Source of the DNA: JADJPO01 sp963724535
Lineage (GTDB): Bacteria; Actinomycetota; Actinomycetes; Actinomycetales; Kineosporiaceae
Assembly (NCBI GenBank): GCA_963724535.1
Contig: CAVRVD010000001.1
Coordinates: forward strand, 124,001-188,000
Direction: 5' to 3'
Length of the DNA: 64,000 nt
Part shown: piece by piece, positions 56,730-64,000 of the stretch
Layout: every line of letters starts with the position of its first letter
How positions within the stretch are numbered: position 1 is the stretch's first letter
Position numbers and translations under genes: made by a program
The notes under the pieces: generated by a model
Told to the model about the DNA's origin: nothing
What the model saw: only the letters and a program-made list of their open reading frames with translations
Database searches by the model: none

Positions 56730-56744
56730 TCGTACTAAGTACGA
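56730..56744. promoter_or_regulatory. TetR operator 2
   Basis: TCGTACTAAGTACGA is operator 1 with the central base complemented. The centres of the two sites are 36 bp apart, and this one is 28 bp before the oxidoreductase start. The symmetric spacing suggests one dimer per promoter. Confidence 0.85.
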
Positions 56745-56772
56745 CGCCAGAGTCCACCCACGGAGGAACGAC

Positions 56773-57807
56773 ATGACGACGCACCAGCACCCCCACATAG
56801 AGGCCACACCCAGCCTGCTCCCCACCCGCATGCGGGCCGTGGCCCAGCAGCGCTACGGGTCCGCCGACGCGCTCGAGCTGCGGGACGTCGAGGTCCCCTC
56901 GCCCGGTCGGGGCGAGGTTCTGCTCGAGGTGCACGCTGCCGGGCTCGACCGCGGGGTGTGGCACCTGATGACCGGCACGCCCTACCTGATTCGCCTCATG
57001 GGCTTCGGACTGACCCGGCCCAAGCAGCCGGTCCCGGGCATGGACGTCGCCGGCCGTGTGGTCGCCGTCGGTCCGCAGGTCAGCCGGTTCCGGGTGGGCG
57101 AGGAGGTGTTCGGGATCGGCGTCGGCACGTTCGCCGAGTACGCCCGGGCCCGCGAGGACAAGCTGGTCCACAAGCCCGCCGACCTGTCGTTCACCCAGGC
57201 CGCCGCGGTCGCCATCTCCGGCCTCACCGCCCAGCAGGCACTCAACGAGGTCGGCCGCCTCCAGGCCGGCCAGCAGGTACTGATCCTCGGCGCGTCCGGC
57301 GGCGTCGGCAGCTACGCCGTCCAGCTGGCCCGCGCCGCCGGCGCCGAGGTGACCGGTGTGGCCAGCGCCGCCAAGGCCGACCTGGTCCGCTCGCTCGGCG
57401 CCCGCCACGTCATCGACTACGCCACCACCGACGCCACCGCCGGCCCGACCAGGTACGACCTGATCCTGGACATCGGCGGCCGGACTCGGCTCGCCAAGCT
57501 CCGCCGAGCCCTCACCCCCACCGGCACCCTGGTCATCGTCGGCGGCGAGGGTGGCGACCGCTGGACCGGCGGGATCGGCCGGCAGCTGCGGGCGCTCGCG
57601 CTGTCGCCCCTGGTCCGCCAGCGCCTGACCACGTTCATCTCCACCGAGAGCGGGCAGGGCATCGAGCGGCTTCGGGCCGCCATCGAGGCCGGCGATCTGG
57701 TCCCCGCCCTCGGCCGCAGCTACCGACTCGACGAGGCGCCCGAGGCGATCCGGGACATCGAGTCCGGCCGCACCCGCGGCAAGGCCGTCATCCAGGTCCG
57801 GCGATGA
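56773..57807 (+). CDS. NAD(P)-dependent quinone-oxidoreductase-like alcohol dehydrogenase (MDR family)
   Basis: 344 residues, medium-chain dehydrogenase/reductase without the structural-zinc Cys set. The GroES-like part has MRAVAQQRYGSADALELRDV and VPGMDVAGRVVAVGPQVSRF. The Rossmann part has VLILGASGGVGSYAVQLARA and VIDYATTDA. Such enzymes reduce quinones or enones with NADPH. The twin TetR operators upstream indicate induction by a small molecule, probably its substrate. GGAGG precedes ATG 56773. Confidence 0.95.
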   Translation: MTTHQHPHIEATPSLLPTRMRAVAQQRYGSADALELRDVEVPSPGRGEVLLEVHAAGLDRGVWHLMTGTPYLIRLMGFGLTRPKQPVPGMDVAGRVVAVGPQVSRFRVGEEVFGIGVGTFAEYARAREDKLVHKPADLSFTQAAAVAISGLTAQQALNEVGRLQAGQQVLILGASGGVGSYAVQLARAAGAEVTGVASAAKADLVRSLGARHVIDYATTDATAGPTRYDLILDIGGRTRLAKLRRALTPTGTLVIVGGEGGDRWTGGIGRQLRALALSPLVRQRLTTFISTESGQGIERLRAAIEAGDLVPALGRSYRLDEAPEAIRDIESGRTRGKAVIQVRR

Positions 57808-57836
57808 CCCGGGCCTACTGGGTGGTGGACCCCATC

Positions 57837-60740
57837 TCAGTCGATGCCCGGACGGTCGAACCGCAGCCGACGGATCATCGCCAGCCGGACGTCCAGCTGG
57901 GCCAGAGTCACGTTCTTCCATGTCGGGTTCTCGGCCAGCCAGGCCAGCAGCCGGGTGCGCTCGACGGCCAGCGCGGCGCCCTCGCCCGTCGGGTTCGGTG
58001 GGACGTCGCTCTCCGGCAGGTTGGTCGTGTGGGCCAGCAGGGTGGTCGATCCCAGCGCGGCGGCCTCGGGCGGGCGGTTCGGGACCGAGGCGCCACAGAC
58101 GGCCAGTTCGGGCAGCCACCGTGCTGCCACGACGGGCAGGCCCTCGCTGATCGCGGACACCAGGGCGACCACATGGCGATCGCTGGGGAACCCCCCGTGC
58201 AGGCCCAGCGGTGGCGACATCGCGTAGAGCAGCTGGCAGGTGTTGACGAACCGCTTGATGCGCCGCGGGGTGTCACCCAGCAGGACGGCCAGGCCCTCGA
58301 TGAAGGCGAGGTCTGAGCGGTCGAGAGTCAGCGGGCTGGTGTCCAGACGGACGTCGGCCCCGTGTCGGGTGAGCATGGCCTCAACGGCCTCACGCTCCCG
58401 CTCGGTCAGCTCCAGCCAGCCGTCCCTCTCGCTGTGCTGATCCGAGTCGTCGCCGTCGCTGTGGCGCACCGAGTCGGCCAACAGCCCGTGCACGAGCTGC
58501 TTGCGGCCGGGCGTCGGAACCGGCTGCACCCAGAACGGCAGCTGGAAGATCTTCTCTAAGTAATCTTTCGGCGTTGCCCGCCCCGACGAGGCACGCGAGC
58601 CACGCCGGCCACGCTCCTCGGAGTCCTGATCGACCGGCTCGGATCGCAGGGCCACCAGCCGGTCTGTCAGGGCCGAGGTGAGCCAGCGGGAGTCGACCGC
58701 CACCACGACGACGAACATCCGGAACGAGAGCAGCAGGTGCACGGCCTCGAGCACCTCGAGCACCGTGTCGGGCGGGCACCGGTCGAGGTCGTCGATGTAC
58801 AGCACGATCCGGTTGGGAACCTCTCGCTGTTCCTCGCCGTCCGCCTCGCCGTCCGCGGCGGTGACCGAGGCGGTGACCGAGGACGGCGGTGCGGTCGCCT
58901 CGGCGGCGCGCAGTCTCTCGTTGCTGGCCAGGACGGCCTCCTCCACCGCAAGCAGGTCGCGCCGCACCTCGGCGAGCAGGCCGAGCTTGCCCGCGTACTC
59001 GGCGCTGCGCTGGTCGGCGAACTCGACGAGGATCCGCTCCGGCGTCAGCCGGGCCAGCGCCGCCTGGAGCTGCTCCCGCTCGCGTTGCGCCCGCTGCCTC
59101 TCCTCCTCGACGGCTTGGCGCTCGGCGAGGAGGCCGGCCAGGCTCTCGCGAGCCGCCGCGAGCTCACGCTCCTGGTCGCGTACCGGCTCCTGGATCGTCT
59201 CCTGGACGCGCTTCTCGGCATTCTCCAACTCCGACAGACGATCTCGTCCCCAACGGGTGGCCGAGGTCAGGGTCATAGTCACCAGCGGCACGAGTGTCGC
59301 CAGCCCGCCGAGCAGCGAGGCCCCCGCTCCGGCGCCCCACCGGGTGAGCATCCACGCCACTGCTGGAACGAGCATTGCACCGAGCCAGACCAGGACGACG
59401 TGCAGCGGCTGCCGCCAGTACGGACCGGCGAGCACGCGGCCGCGGGCCAGCTCGGCGCGGGCCTCGGCGAGGGCCTTGACGAAGTCGGCGCCACGCTGGT
59501 CGAGCAGGAAGACGGGCAGCCAGCCCCACAAGTCTCGCAACGCGGCCTTCGACTCGGCCTGCGCCTGGCGACGACGTTCGTCGTCCGCTCGTGCCTCGGC
59601 GCCCTTGCGGGCCTGCTCGAGCCTCTCCTGGGCCTGCGTCACCGCCGTGCCGGCCGGTTTGATCCGCTGTTCGACCGCGACCAGGCGGGTGTCGACGTCT
59701 TCGATCGCCTTGTCCGCCTCGTTGATCTGCCGTTCGACGGGGCGGCGCCGTTCCTGCACGAGCTGGGGCCGGAAGCTGCCCAAAGAGGCGAAGATGCGTT
59801 CGAGCAGTCCGGCCCACAGATTGCCCTGCACGTACTCCCAGGCGTTGAACTCGATGCGGTCGATGGTCTTCCAGATCCGCACCTGGGACTGCGGCTGGTC
59901 GGCGACGCTGTCGGCCAAGGTCTCCAGGCGCCGGTCGATGGCCCGCATCAAGAAGCTCTTGCCGCTACCCCAGTCCCCGAACAGCCCGATGGCCAACGGC
60001 GGTGTGAGGTCGACCGAGGCCATCAGGTAGGCGAAGGCATCGGCCTCGGACTGGATCCCGATCAGGTCCCGGGCGGCGTCGACCTGGTCCGAGGCGAACA
60101 GCGGGACGTCGACCGGCCGGCGGGGGTTCTCGTCCTGCAACCATGTCCTCAGACTGTCTCCGGCCAGGCCGGCGCTCGCGCGCTCGTCCGCGTTCAGCCA
60201 TCGCTGGTAGGTGTCGAGCACCGTGGTCCACTCGGTGCCGCGCAACCCGAACGCCTCGCTCCATCGCAGGGGGTCGGACAGGCCCAGCAGCGCCCCGAGA
60301 ACGTGGGACAGATGTGGCTTCTCCCTACCCAGCGTCCGAGCCTGTTCCATGACGTGGTCGATCTCGACCAGCCCCGGCGCGGAGACGAGGTCGGGCAGGG
60401 TCGCGGCGTGCCGGGCGAGGTCGTCGAAGTCGACGGCGGGATAGTCGGCAGGAAGCACGTCCCGCGCGGTGAGCCCGAAGTGGTTCAGCAGTACTCGTGC
60501 CTCGCCCTTGGCGTCCGGATGTGCCAGCAGCACCCCGACGAGCAGGTCCGGCGGGCCCACCTCCTGATCGGTCGTGGCCGGGTCCACGACCGCCGAGGCG
60601 GTGCCGCCGGACGACGTGGAGCTCGGATCGCGGTCCAGGCCCCGCCGGCGGTCCAGCCGGAACGACGTCGCCGCTCGGGCGAGGTGGACCGCGCGGGCGG
60701 CGGACGGCGACAGCGCATCGAGATCGGCGGGCCCGACCAT
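57837..60740 (-). CDS. KAP-family P-loop NTPase with N-terminal Clp repeats and two membrane helices
   Basis: 967 residues from ATG 60740 (AGAGGAG 8 bases upstream). Residues about 10-165 contain two Clp_N-like repeats (PPDLLVGVLLAHPD and IDHVMEQARTLGREKPHLSH). KAP Walker A is IGLFGDWGSGKSFLM (255-262 core) and Walker B is RIVLYIDDLDRCPPD near 647. Between them are a coiled coil (about 335-400), two hydrophobic segments (about 443-488) and a second coiled coil (about 505-630). The IFQLPFWVQP and RRIKRFVNTCQLLY segments of KAP proteins follow. KAP NTPases occur in plasmid-borne and anti-phage contexts, but no partner gene is clearly linked here. Confidence 0.9.
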   Translation of the reverse strand: MVGPADLDALSPSAARAVHLARAATSFRLDRRRGLDRDPSSTSSGGTASAVVDPATTDQEVGPPDLLVGVLLAHPDAKGEARVLLNHFGLTARDVLPADYPAVDFDDLARHAATLPDLVSAPGLVEIDHVMEQARTLGREKPHLSHVLGALLGLSDPLRWSEAFGLRGTEWTTVLDTYQRWLNADERASAGLAGDSLRTWLQDENPRRPVDVPLFASDQVDAARDLIGIQSEADAFAYLMASVDLTPPLAIGLFGDWGSGKSFLMRAIDRRLETLADSVADQPQSQVRIWKTIDRIEFNAWEYVQGNLWAGLLERIFASLGSFRPQLVQERRRPVERQINEADKAIEDVDTRLVAVEQRIKPAGTAVTQAQERLEQARKGAEARADDERRRQAQAESKAALRDLWGWLPVFLLDQRGADFVKALAEARAELARGRVLAGPYWRQPLHVVLVWLGAMLVPAVAWMLTRWGAGAGASLLGGLATLVPLVTMTLTSATRWGRDRLSELENAEKRVQETIQEPVRDQERELAAARESLAGLLAERQAVEEERQRAQREREQLQAALARLTPERILVEFADQRSAEYAGKLGLLAEVRRDLLAVEEAVLASNERLRAAEATAPPSSVTASVTAADGEADGEEQREVPNRIVLYIDDLDRCPPDTVLEVLEAVHLLLSFRMFVVVVAVDSRWLTSALTDRLVALRSEPVDQDSEERGRRGSRASSGRATPKDYLEKIFQLPFWVQPVPTPGRKQLVHGLLADSVRHSDGDDSDQHSERDGWLELTEREREAVEAMLTRHGADVRLDTSPLTLDRSDLAFIEGLAVLLGDTPRRIKRFVNTCQLLYAMSPPLGLHGGFPSDRHVVALVSAISEGLPVVAARWLPELAVCGASVPNRPPEAAALGSTTLLAHTTNLPESDVPPNPTGEGAALAVERTRLLAWLAENPTWKNVTLAQLDVRLAMIRRLRFDRPGID

Positions 60741-60870
60741 GACGGCACTCCTCTCGGCGCAGGATCGGGATCAACCCTACGCACGCAGGAGCCCTGGCCC
60801 GGGCGGCCAGATACAACCGAGCTGCCTCGGGTCCTGGCCGGGTGGCCCCGCTCGGCTGAGGTCGGAGCGG

Positions 60871-61233
60871 CTACTTCTTGGTCGGCTTGGGTTGCAGCGT
60901 GCCGATCCAGTCGTGGCTCTTGTCGAACCAGCCGGCGAGCTCGTCGGTGGTGTGCAGCAACTCGTCCGGCACCGCGACGTATCCCCGCATCACACTGCCG
61001 TACTGCATCACCGGGCCACTGTCGTACCGGGCCAGGAAGTCCTCACGGAGCTCGTTCGACAGCCGCAGCGCCATGGCTCCGTCGGCGTCGAGAAAGCTGA
61101 ACATGTGGCCGTTGCGCGACGTGTACGGGTTCTTGGCTCCCTTGACGGAGGCGTCCGATGCGCTCTGTTCCACGGCTGCGGTGTACAGCTCGAGCGCTTC
61201 GGATGGTCCGGGGTACGCAGATCCACCGGGCAT
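60871..61233 (-). CDS. TfoX N-terminal-like domain protein
   Basis: 120 residues. GHMFSFLDADGAMALRLSNE and REDFLARYDSGPVMQYGSVM, followed by RGYVAVPDELLHTTDEL and a Lys/Pro-rich end, match small TfoX-like proteins of actinomycetes. There is no DNA-binding or membrane motif. It is about 130 bp upstream of the KAP gene on the same strand and could be co-transcribed. Function unknown. Confidence 0.75.
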   Translation of the reverse strand: MPGGSAYPGPSEALELYTAAVEQSASDASVKGAKNPYTSRNGHMFSFLDADGAMALRLSNELREDFLARYDSGPVMQYGSVMRGYVAVPDELLHTTDELAGWFDKSHDWIGTLQPKPTKK

Positions 61234-61337
61234 TGTGTCCTCCCCGAGGTGTCTCGTCGGCCAGTTCCAGGTGCAAACCTACCGAGCGATGATGAGCGGC
61301 TGGTCCTCACCGGGTGCTGAGCGGCAGGCTGACCGCC

Positions 61338-61857
61338 ATGTCCGACGAGTCCGACGAGTCCGACGAGTCCGACCGGTCCTACACGTCCGACCAGGCCCTC
61401 GATCGAGCGGCGCGCTACTACGACCGGTTCTCCAGGGTCTACGACGTGCTCTTGTCGCCGCGCTACTACCGCCCGCCGCGCGAGGCAGGCGTCGAGGCGC
61501 TTGCGTTGGAGGCGGGACGGGTGGTGCTCAACGTCCCATGTGGTACCGGGCAGAACGTCGACCTGTTCCGGGACGACGTGACGAGGATCGACGCGGAGTG
61601 GGCCGCCTCCCGCAGCGCCCGCACGGGTACGACGCGGTGTTCTGCGACCTGGGTCTGTCCGGCTTCCCGTCGTGGCAGCGGGTGATCGACCAGCTGCTCA
61701 CCACCATCAAGCCGGACGGCCGATTCGTGGTCATGGACGCTATCTGCGGGAGCGCCTGCCGGGCGTCCGCGTCGACGACTCGTTCAAGGGTGGGGACATG
61801 TTCGTTGCCGCAGGGACCAAGCCCAGCACGGTCGACCGGCATGGGCGAGACTCGTGA
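61338..61857 (+). pseudogene. SAM-methyltransferase gene with internal deletions
   Basis: ATG 61338 starts MSDESDESDESD, then ARYYDRFSRVYDVLLSPRYY and motif I VVLNVPCGTGQNVDLF. The frame then changes near 61600, GYDAVFCDLGLSGFPSWQRV with IKPDGRFVVMDA follows, and another change gives ERLPGVRVDDSFKGGDMFVA to the stop at 61857. The stretch between motif I and the later motifs, and a part before the last strand, are missing. It keeps a GTGA overlap with the next remnant. Confidence 0.8.
61341..61376. repeat. Tandem 9-bp repeat TCCGACGAG
   Basis: Three exact copies and one degenerate copy directly after the start codon of the methyltransferase remnant encode (Ser-Asp-Glu)n. This is a simple slippage-prone repeat. 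Confidence 0.95.
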
Positions 61858-62334
61858 TCATCGCCGCGCTCGTCCTGTTCGGGGTGTACCTCCTGCTCAC
61901 CTTCGGCGTCCGCACCTGGGTGCAGGTGCGGCGTACCGGTGACACGGGGTTCCGGGGTATCTCCGGGCGCGTGGGGACCCCCGAATGGTGGGCCGGTGCG
62001 CTGTTCGCCGTCGCCCTCGTCGCCGGGGTGCTCGGACCCGTCACCGCGGATCGGGGTCGACGATTCCGAACGCACAGGCCTGATCACGACGGGGCCGTTT
62101 ACGCTGGCCCGCAACCCGATCTTCACCGCGATGGCCATCACCGGTGTCGGGCTCGCCCTGATGGTGCCCAACGTGATCTCCGTTGCCGGCGTGGTGCTGC
62201 TGATCGTGGCCTTCCACCTGCAGCTCCGAGTGGTCGAGGAGCCCTACCTGCTGCGCACCCACGGCGAGGCCTATGCGACGTACGCGGCCGATGTCGGTCG
62301 GTTCCTGCCGGGGTTGGGGCGCCTCCCCCGGTAG
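61854..62334 (+). pseudogene. Isoprenylcysteine carboxylmethyltransferase-like gene with internal deletion
   Basis: GTG 61854 begins IIAALVLFGVYLLLTFGVRT and VGTPEWWAGALFAVALVAGV. After a junction near 62045 the other frame continues GVDDSERTGLITTGPFTLAR then NPIFTAMAITGVGLALMVPN and a normal C-terminus to TAG 62334. The central helices between them are absent. An intact ICMT-like protein has about 200 residues; about 160 remain in two frames. Confidence 0.8.
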
Positions 62335-62500
62335 CGGGCATCCGACGATCTGGACTACGCGCTGCTGTGCTCGACGAGCGACGGCTCCACCGGTTCTCCG
62401 GCCGCGGTGGGCGCGGCGTCCGGTCCACGGATTCGGCTGACACGATCTCGCATCGTGGTGATTGTTGCTAGACGGTTCGTCAGGGGTTCAGAATGAGGGG

Positions 62501-63556
62501 ATGGCGAACCGTCCCGCTCCGGCTCTGCCGCTGCATCAGGGTGATCGAGGTGAGCTGGAGCGGTTGACGCGCTCGCCGAGCGTGCGTGCGGGGTTGGCGC
62601 AGCGGGCTCGCATCGTTCTGCTGGCAGCTGAAGGGGTGCCGAACACCGAGATCGCCGGTCGGGTGGGAGTGGCTCGACAGACGGTGTTGTCCTGGCGGGC
62701 GCGGTACGCCCGGACGGGGATCGCCGGGCTGCATGATGCGCCGAAGTCGGGTCGGCCGCCGCAGATCGACCCGGCTCGGATCATCACCGAGACGTTGACG
62801 CCGCCGCCGACGCGGTTAGGGGTCACGCACTGGTCGACGCGGCTGCTCGGCTCACGGTTGAAGGTTGCCAACTCCACGATCGCCAAGGCGTGGCGGGCGT
62901 ACGGCGTGCAGCCGCGGCGGGCCGGAGCATTCAGGTTCTCCACCGTCCCGAAGCTGGAGGCCAGGGCGGTCGACGTCGTGGGCTTGTACCTGGACCCGCC
63001 ACAGAACGCGGTCGTGCTGTGCGTGGACGACACCTGCCAGATCACGGCCCGGGAGCAGACCGCGCCGGCCCCGGCGATGCAGCCGGAGCCGGTCGACCGC
63101 CGCCCCGACGACGACCGCCGGCACGTGACGAGAGCGCTGTTCGCGGCGTTGAACGACGCCACCGGCAAGACCCCTCGGCGCCGCCAGGACCACCACCAGG
63201 AGTTCCTGGCCTTCCTGCGCCAGGCTGCCCACGACCACCCCGACCCGGCCCAGGAACTGCACCTGGTGCTGGACAACGACCCCGCGCACAAGCACCCGGC
63301 CGTGACCGACTGGCTGGCGGCCAATCCCCGGGTCCACGCCCACGTCGTCCCGAGCCGCGCCTCCTGGATGAACATGGTCGAGATCTGGCTGTCGATGGCC
63401 GAGCGCCAGGCCATCCACCCTGACGGCCACCGCTTCGTCCGCAGGCTGGTCGCAGCGATCCGCGCCCACATCGACGGCCGGAACGACCGCACCCACCCCT
63501 TCACCTGGACCAGGACCGCTCACCCGGCCCCCGCCGGGGCCGCGGCATACGACTGA
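62501..63556 (+). mobile_element. IS630-type transposase (DDE), apparently intact
   Basis: 351 residues from ATG 62501 (GAGGGG upstream). The N-terminal helix-turn-helix is NTEIAGRVGVARQTVLSWRA. The DDE catalytic set is VVLCVDDTCQITA (D), LHLVLDNDPAHKH (D) and SRASWMNMVEIWLSMAERQ (E), the IS630/Tc1 order. A typical family member has CVDEKTQ and SWLNQIE, so this is a divergent branch. I could not find terminal inverted repeats or a TA duplication by eye. The repeated ACTGACCGGCC just past the stop (about 63551-63582) may belong to an end. Confidence 0.88.
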
Positions 63557-63590
63557 CCGGCCAGCTGTGACTGACCGGCCCGGAACGGGC

Positions 63591-64000
63591 TCAGGACGTC
63601 GCGTCCTCACGTAGCCGGTCCAAGGCCTCACGGCGTTCCCGACGCAGCCTGCGACCACGTCGCAGCGCCATCTTGGCCGTCTCCCAGACCAGCCCGCCGG
63701 CGACCAGGGTCAGCAGCAGAACGGCCCACAGCGGCGCTGAGAAATCCGCCCACAGCCAGCTGATCTGAGCCGACTGACCGTTCTGGATCACCAACAGCGC
63801 CGCGGCCAGCGACAGCAGCCCCCCGAGCACGAACCCGAGCCTGAACGGATGCCGCAGCGAACGCTTCAAGGCCCGCATCGCCACTTCGGCCGAGTTCTCG
63901 GGGGTCTGATTCGCGACGTCTTCGGGTCGCTCTGGCGTCGAGTCCGCCGGGGCTCTCGGGACGGGCGGGACCGTCGGGACCGTCGGCCCGCCGGGCGCTT
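63591..64000 (-). CDS. LapA (DUF1049)-domain membrane protein, 5' end outside the window
   Basis: The frame is open to the window edge on the minus strand, with a Pro/Thr/Val-rich N-terminal part upstream of GTG 63884. LapA-like features are LGFVLGGLLSLAAALLVIQN, ISWLWADFSAPLWAVLLLT and LVAGGLVWETAKMALRRGRR: two membrane helices and a basic tail. Related proteins act in envelope assembly in Gram-negatives; the actinobacterial role is unknown. If translation starts at 63884 the protein has 97 residues. Confidence 0.85.
   Translation of the reverse strand, partial: APGGPTVPTVPPVPRAPADSTPERPEDVANQTPENSAEVAMRALKRSLRHPFRLGFVLGGLLSLAAALLVIQNGQSAQISWLWADFSAPLWAVLLLTLVAGGLVWETAKMALRRGRRLRRERREALDRLREDATS

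Overview
The window is a chromosomal segment of a high-GC actinomycete. GC content is high throughout, many genes start with GTG, and genes are coupled by 4-bp ATGA/GTGA overlaps. Typical actinobacterial families are present: the GlgE alpha-glucan pathway, a DUF222-HNH nuclease, a mini-DinB protein, a YbjN-like protein, and the etfB-etfA-cysteine desulfurase-mnmA block. The sequence alone does not settle the genus. I see no rRNA, tRNA, CRISPR array or phage structural genes.

Layout. (1) 1-6,050 is housekeeping: a partial GNAT acetyltransferase, then on the minus strand an enoyl-CoA hydratase, ETF beta and alpha, a cysteine desulfurase and the tRNA 2-thiouridylase MnmA, which uses sulfur from such a desulfurase. 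A YbjN-like protein is also here. (2) 6,128-16,594 is an alpha-glucan/trehalose locus: GlgX debranching enzyme, a divergent glucan phosphorylase, and the tightly coupled operon glgE-treS-mak (trehalose to maltose to maltose-1-phosphate to alpha-glucan). (3) 16,747-24,863 is a surface-polysaccharide-like group. It holds a glycosyltransferase with an 18-bp repeat, a protein made of two glycosyltransferase modules, a Ser/Pro-rich membrane protein, a secreted metzincin, and a WcaI-like glycosyltransferase fused to a WcaF-like acetyltransferase. (4) 24,864-36,109 is an eroded zone: DUF1800 and DUF1501 remnants, an amber-interrupted histidine kinase with a collapsed response regulator, a truncated DUF4242 gene and a frameshifted DinB-DUF952 gene. 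Intact genes lie between them (FMN reductase, HAD hydrolase, luciferase-like oxidoreductase, ABC exporter). (5) 36,209-47,793 carries an HNH nuclease, a second FMN reductase with a clear promoter/operator, a three-gene type IV pilin-like operon, an unusual ABC ATPase, and a TetR-controlled ABC-2 exporter. (6) 48,013-55,292 carries a Ser-Ile-Gly repeat protein, a VapC remnant, a ParA-like ATPase, a cytochrome P450 and a compact cassette: SCP2-like protein, 83-residue protein and 694-residue metzincin. The last two share an N-terminal module. (7) 55,401-64,000 carries a methyltransferase, a TetR/oxidoreductase divergon with twin operators, a Clp_N-KAP NTPase, an eroded methyltransferase/ICMT gene pair, an IS630-type transposase and a LapA-domain protein.

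Two themes stand out. The 52.4-54.7 kb gene pair with a duplicated unnamed N-terminal module, and the Clp_N-KAP protein, are the best candidates for undescribed biology. Separately, at least six genes keep recognisable 5' and 3' ends but lack their middles, which suggests repeated internal deletion (or an assembly problem that should be excluded).
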